From Boletus sp. NGJ (lineage: Eukaryota > Basidiomycota > Agaricomycetes > Boletales > Boletaceae): 64,000 nucleotides of DNA. The stretch spans positions 1 through 64,000 of the forward strand of contig JAGTXK010000055.1 in assembly GCA_019096195.1 (NCBI GenBank), written 5' to 3'. Below are positions 61,443 through 64,000 of the stretch, piece by piece; within the stretch, counting starts at the first letter, position 1; the number at the start of each line of letters is the position of its first letter. The notes under the pieces were generated by a model. It saw only the letters and a program-made list of their open reading frames with translations. It was not told the DNA's origin and did not search any database. Both the position numbers and the translations under genes were made by a program.

Positions 61443-61735
61443 GATAAAATCGTAGTACTGTTGTTGTAGATAATGGAGTGTTCAGATGATGGAGTATTGT
61501 GATGACCGCCAGCCCTCTGCCCTGGGCGACACGAGCCCCAACACTGAGGTTAAGGTTAGGTTCCCGTTAAGTCAAGCCAAGACTTCCCACGGGCGTCGAC
61601 TTTTGGCACTTCCCACGCATTCTTGGATCGCAAACCTGGGTCAATCAACTCCCCCGCCTTCATCTCTTTCACTCGCGCGGGTACGATATCCACCTCCATT
61701 CCCATTCCAATCTGGTTGTTCGTGCACTCGACACT

Positions 61736-62460
61736 TTGACCCTCGGGCGCCTTGAACACTGCTTCTCCCCTACCATCTCTCGGATGAATACAAATTGTCG
61801 GCGCTCTCGTTTGACAATCCAAGCAACCGAGAAAACGAACAATACCACACCTGTACTATTCAACACCGAGATGATCCGCGGAAGAGCTACCGTATGTTTT
61901 CTTGTCGACGACACTGATCGCAACGTCGGCAAGCGATACGTTGTCAAGGACTCCTGGACCTACACCGGGCGGGCGACAACTGAAGAGGAAATGTTGGAGA
62001 GGACAAAAGAGAGAAAATTTAATTACGCAGTAACTACTCTTGAGGCTGCACGGACAGTCCGTATAGGGGAGGAAGATGATTCGACAAGTCTACCCCGACC
62101 AAGTTGCCTATTTTCAGATGATGATCCCCTACCCGAGATTCGGGTTCATCGCCGACTACTCCTCGCACCCGTCGGCTCCCCTCTAGCAGAATTCTCGTGT
62201 ATACAAGAACTTGTCAGTGTCCTGATCGACATCATCGAGAGTGAGTGCGATTATCGCTGTGTTGCAAGAATCGACCGTCCTGATATCAAGTGACGATCAG
62301 TCCACAAGATACTCCTTGATTGCGGTATTCTCCATCGGGATATCAGCATCAACAATATCTTGATGTCTGCTGGTGGTCCCCGGCCAATTCGGGAGAAGGA
62401 TACGGAGAAGCTGGAGCGTCTCTCCGAAAGAGAAAATATCATACTGGAGTCTTTGGCGAG
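61736..62460 (+). pseudogene. FunK1-type protein kinase fragment
   Basis: The segment IRGRATVCFLVDD with GKRYVVKDSWTYTGRATTEE is the N-lobe of fungus-specific FunK1 kinases. It is followed by PEIRVHRRLLLAPVG, FSCIQELVSVLIDIIE and, after an intron, the catalytic-loop region CGILHRDISINNILM (about 62315-62363). The expected continuation with DFD and the activation segment is missing: the frame carries on into charged residues without kinase features and the DNA then belongs to a different kinase type. It is a truncated copy joined to the next feature. Confidence 0.65.
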
Positions 62461-63686
62461 TTTGTCGACAACTGTAAGACTATCGAAATCACTCCTGACG
62501 ACTACACTTTTGCAATCGACCTCACGAACACGATGTCCGGCTTGTATGACAACGAAGCGGCGCGTTTTCAAGCGGTTGAAGAGACATTTAAGCGATACGG
62601 GATCCAGTTTACTGATTCCAAAGTCAACGGCAAATTTGTGGTGGCGCAAATATGTCCACCAACGGACATCGCTACGTGATCGCCAAATTTAAGAACGAAG
62701 TTGGTAGCACGTTAGACGAGCCGTACTTCGAGTCTATACTATACTATTTGGAGTCCACAAGGGACGCAGCACTCAATTGTCCATGGTTTGCCTTACCATG
62801 CTTCCTCCTCGCCATTGCGGGTTAGTCCATTCACCGCTTGTCATTCTTTAGCAAGTTAATTATCTCTTCCTGCAGGACCCAACATCTGGTTTGCTGGTGC
62901 GACCTGGAATTTGCGGCCGTCTGTGCAAGCCCTGTCAAGTCCGCTTGCGCTTTATTTCCACTCCAGCGATACCTGGCCGCCTTTCGTAAAGCTACCGAAA
63001 CGCTCGAGGAGTATTACGATGATCAGCAGTTGAATCAGTTGAAAACCGATTATCGCGCTATCAAACCAGCCCCTCCGCACCTGTTCCCATACCCAACAAA
63101 GTATAAATTCCAGGACGAGGAAATCAGATTCCACTACAAGAGGCAGCAACACAAGGACAAGCTCGTCTTTTTCGGAATCGAACGTGACGGGCATATCGGC
63201 CCTATCTGCATTAAATTCGTTCGAACGTATTCACGCGAAGCTCATGATTACTTTGCATCGTTGGGATGTGCTCCGGCCTTACGAGGGTTCGAAAAGCTTC
63301 CTGGCGGATGGATGATGGTGGTCATGGACAAGCTCTCGGATGAGTTCGAAACACTGTGTTACCGCATCTCGTCTCTCCCTGGATTTGTCTTTGGTGACAT
63401 GTTGGCGAAACTCAAGGAGTTTCATGCTGCTGGCTATGTCCATGGTGACCTCCGCGACGTGAATATCATGGTGTCGAAATCAGACAAGAAGCGGTTCACG
63501 ATTATGCACTTTGACTAGGCAGGAAAGCAGGGGGAGGCGCGGTACCCAGATCTTGTGGATCATAAAGGAACAAAGAGGCCAGCAGGTGCACGATTCGGGA
63601 AGGAGATTTTGGCTAATTATGACTTGTTCATGCTAGAATACATCAATCGAGCAAGGATAATTAGGTCTACTTATCAGGATGTATGA
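62461..63686 (+). pseudogene. second, unrelated fungal protein kinase-like sequence, broken
   Basis: The N-terminal part reads YTFAIDLTNTMSGLYDNEA and RFQAVEETFKRYGIQF, then VIAKFKNEVGSTLDEPYFES, LPCFLLAIAGPNIWFAGATW and the kinase fold: ICIKFVRTYSREAHDYFASL, GGWMMVVMDKLSDEF, the catalytic loop HAAGYVHGDLRDVNIMVS and HFD before AGKQGEARYP. This is the mushroom kinase group with an HGDxRxxN loop. Two lesions stand out. A one-base frame change separates QICPPT from NGHRYVIAKF (about 62662), and the Trp expected in the HFDWAG motif is TAG at 63516. After that stop the frame stays open to TGA at 63684 (EILANYDLFMLEYIN). Its fusion to a FunK1 piece suggests ectopic recombination. Confidence 0.65.
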
Positions 63687-64000
63687 TTTTCAAAGGCCCG
63701 AGCATCGCGTCGACCAAAGGCGTTCTCGTAGAGATGGCCGTCGAGAATGAGGAACGTGTCGGTGCGTGCGCCTCAGTCATCCCCATCGATCTCGTGCTCA
63801 TCTCCAACAATGCAATGAAGGAGTAAACAGTGGAGGGTCTGTAACACGCTCTTTCACCCTTTCCCTCGTCTCAGAGTGGATCAAGCAGCGTCCGTCATCT
63901 CTCTTGCAGGCTCCGTGCTCCACATTTCCTTCTTCCCTATAGCGCCGAATTGATTCCTCTCTCCCTGGCCGAACTCGCTCGTCGTGGATAAGGTGGTGCA
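63687..64000. other. right edge, nothing assigned
   Basis: About 310 bp with no gene that I can recognise. Confidence 0.4.

Overview
The window is nuclear DNA of a filamentous basidiomycete (Agaricomycetes). The genes are dense and broken by many short GT-AG introns, and the proteins belong to mushroom-type families: HET proteins fused to WD40/TPR, OPT transporters with many small exons, FunK1-type kinases, short Cys-rich single-pass membrane proteins and a GH55 glucanase. The WD40-TPR-HET layout resembles families I associate with Boletales (Suillus, Pisolithus, Scleroderma type); that placement is an inference.

Layout. 0.6-14.6 kb is an accessory, fast-evolving block: a WD40-TPR-HET gene (+), a related WD40 gene facing it (-), an 850-bp DNA transposon with 29-bp inverted repeats, a decayed short-chain dehydrogenase (+), and a large P-loop NTPase with a possible C-terminal nuclease (-). 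15.5-30.6 kb is mostly conserved: an OPT oligopeptide transporter (-), ORC5 (-), a CIR_N/LENG1-like protein (+), homoserine O-acetyltransferase (+), and a gene for only the N-terminal tail of dynein heavy chain (-), which fits the split dynein of basidiomycetes. 31-43.8 kb is mixed: a MITE, a P450 relic, a divergent pair of paralogous membrane proteins, mitochondrial release factor 1, a WD40 relic, and two stretches where I cannot assign genes. 43.9-53.5 kb is compact and conserved: GH55 glucanase (+), a CNNM/MAM3 family membrane protein (-), TRM2 tRNA methyltransferase (+) and branched-chain aminotransferase (+). 53.7-60.1 kb holds two same-strand copies of a ChaC-type gamma-glutamylcyclotransferase flanking a proline-iminopeptidase-like hydrolase. 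The window ends with an unknown gene carrying a second copy of the MITE and a chimeric, broken protein kinase.

Themes. Glutathione and sulfur/peptide genes recur (MET2, OPT transporter, two ChaC copies, proline iminopeptidase), but nothing in the sequence shows co-regulation. Three WD40 cassettes with the same last-blade signature lie within 41 kb. Several host genes carry single-base frame breaks in or beside homopolymers and could be assembly errors; others (dehydrogenase, kinase, P450) carry several lesions and look truly decayed. I saw no CRISPR array, rRNA, convincing tRNA, LTR element or virus-like element.
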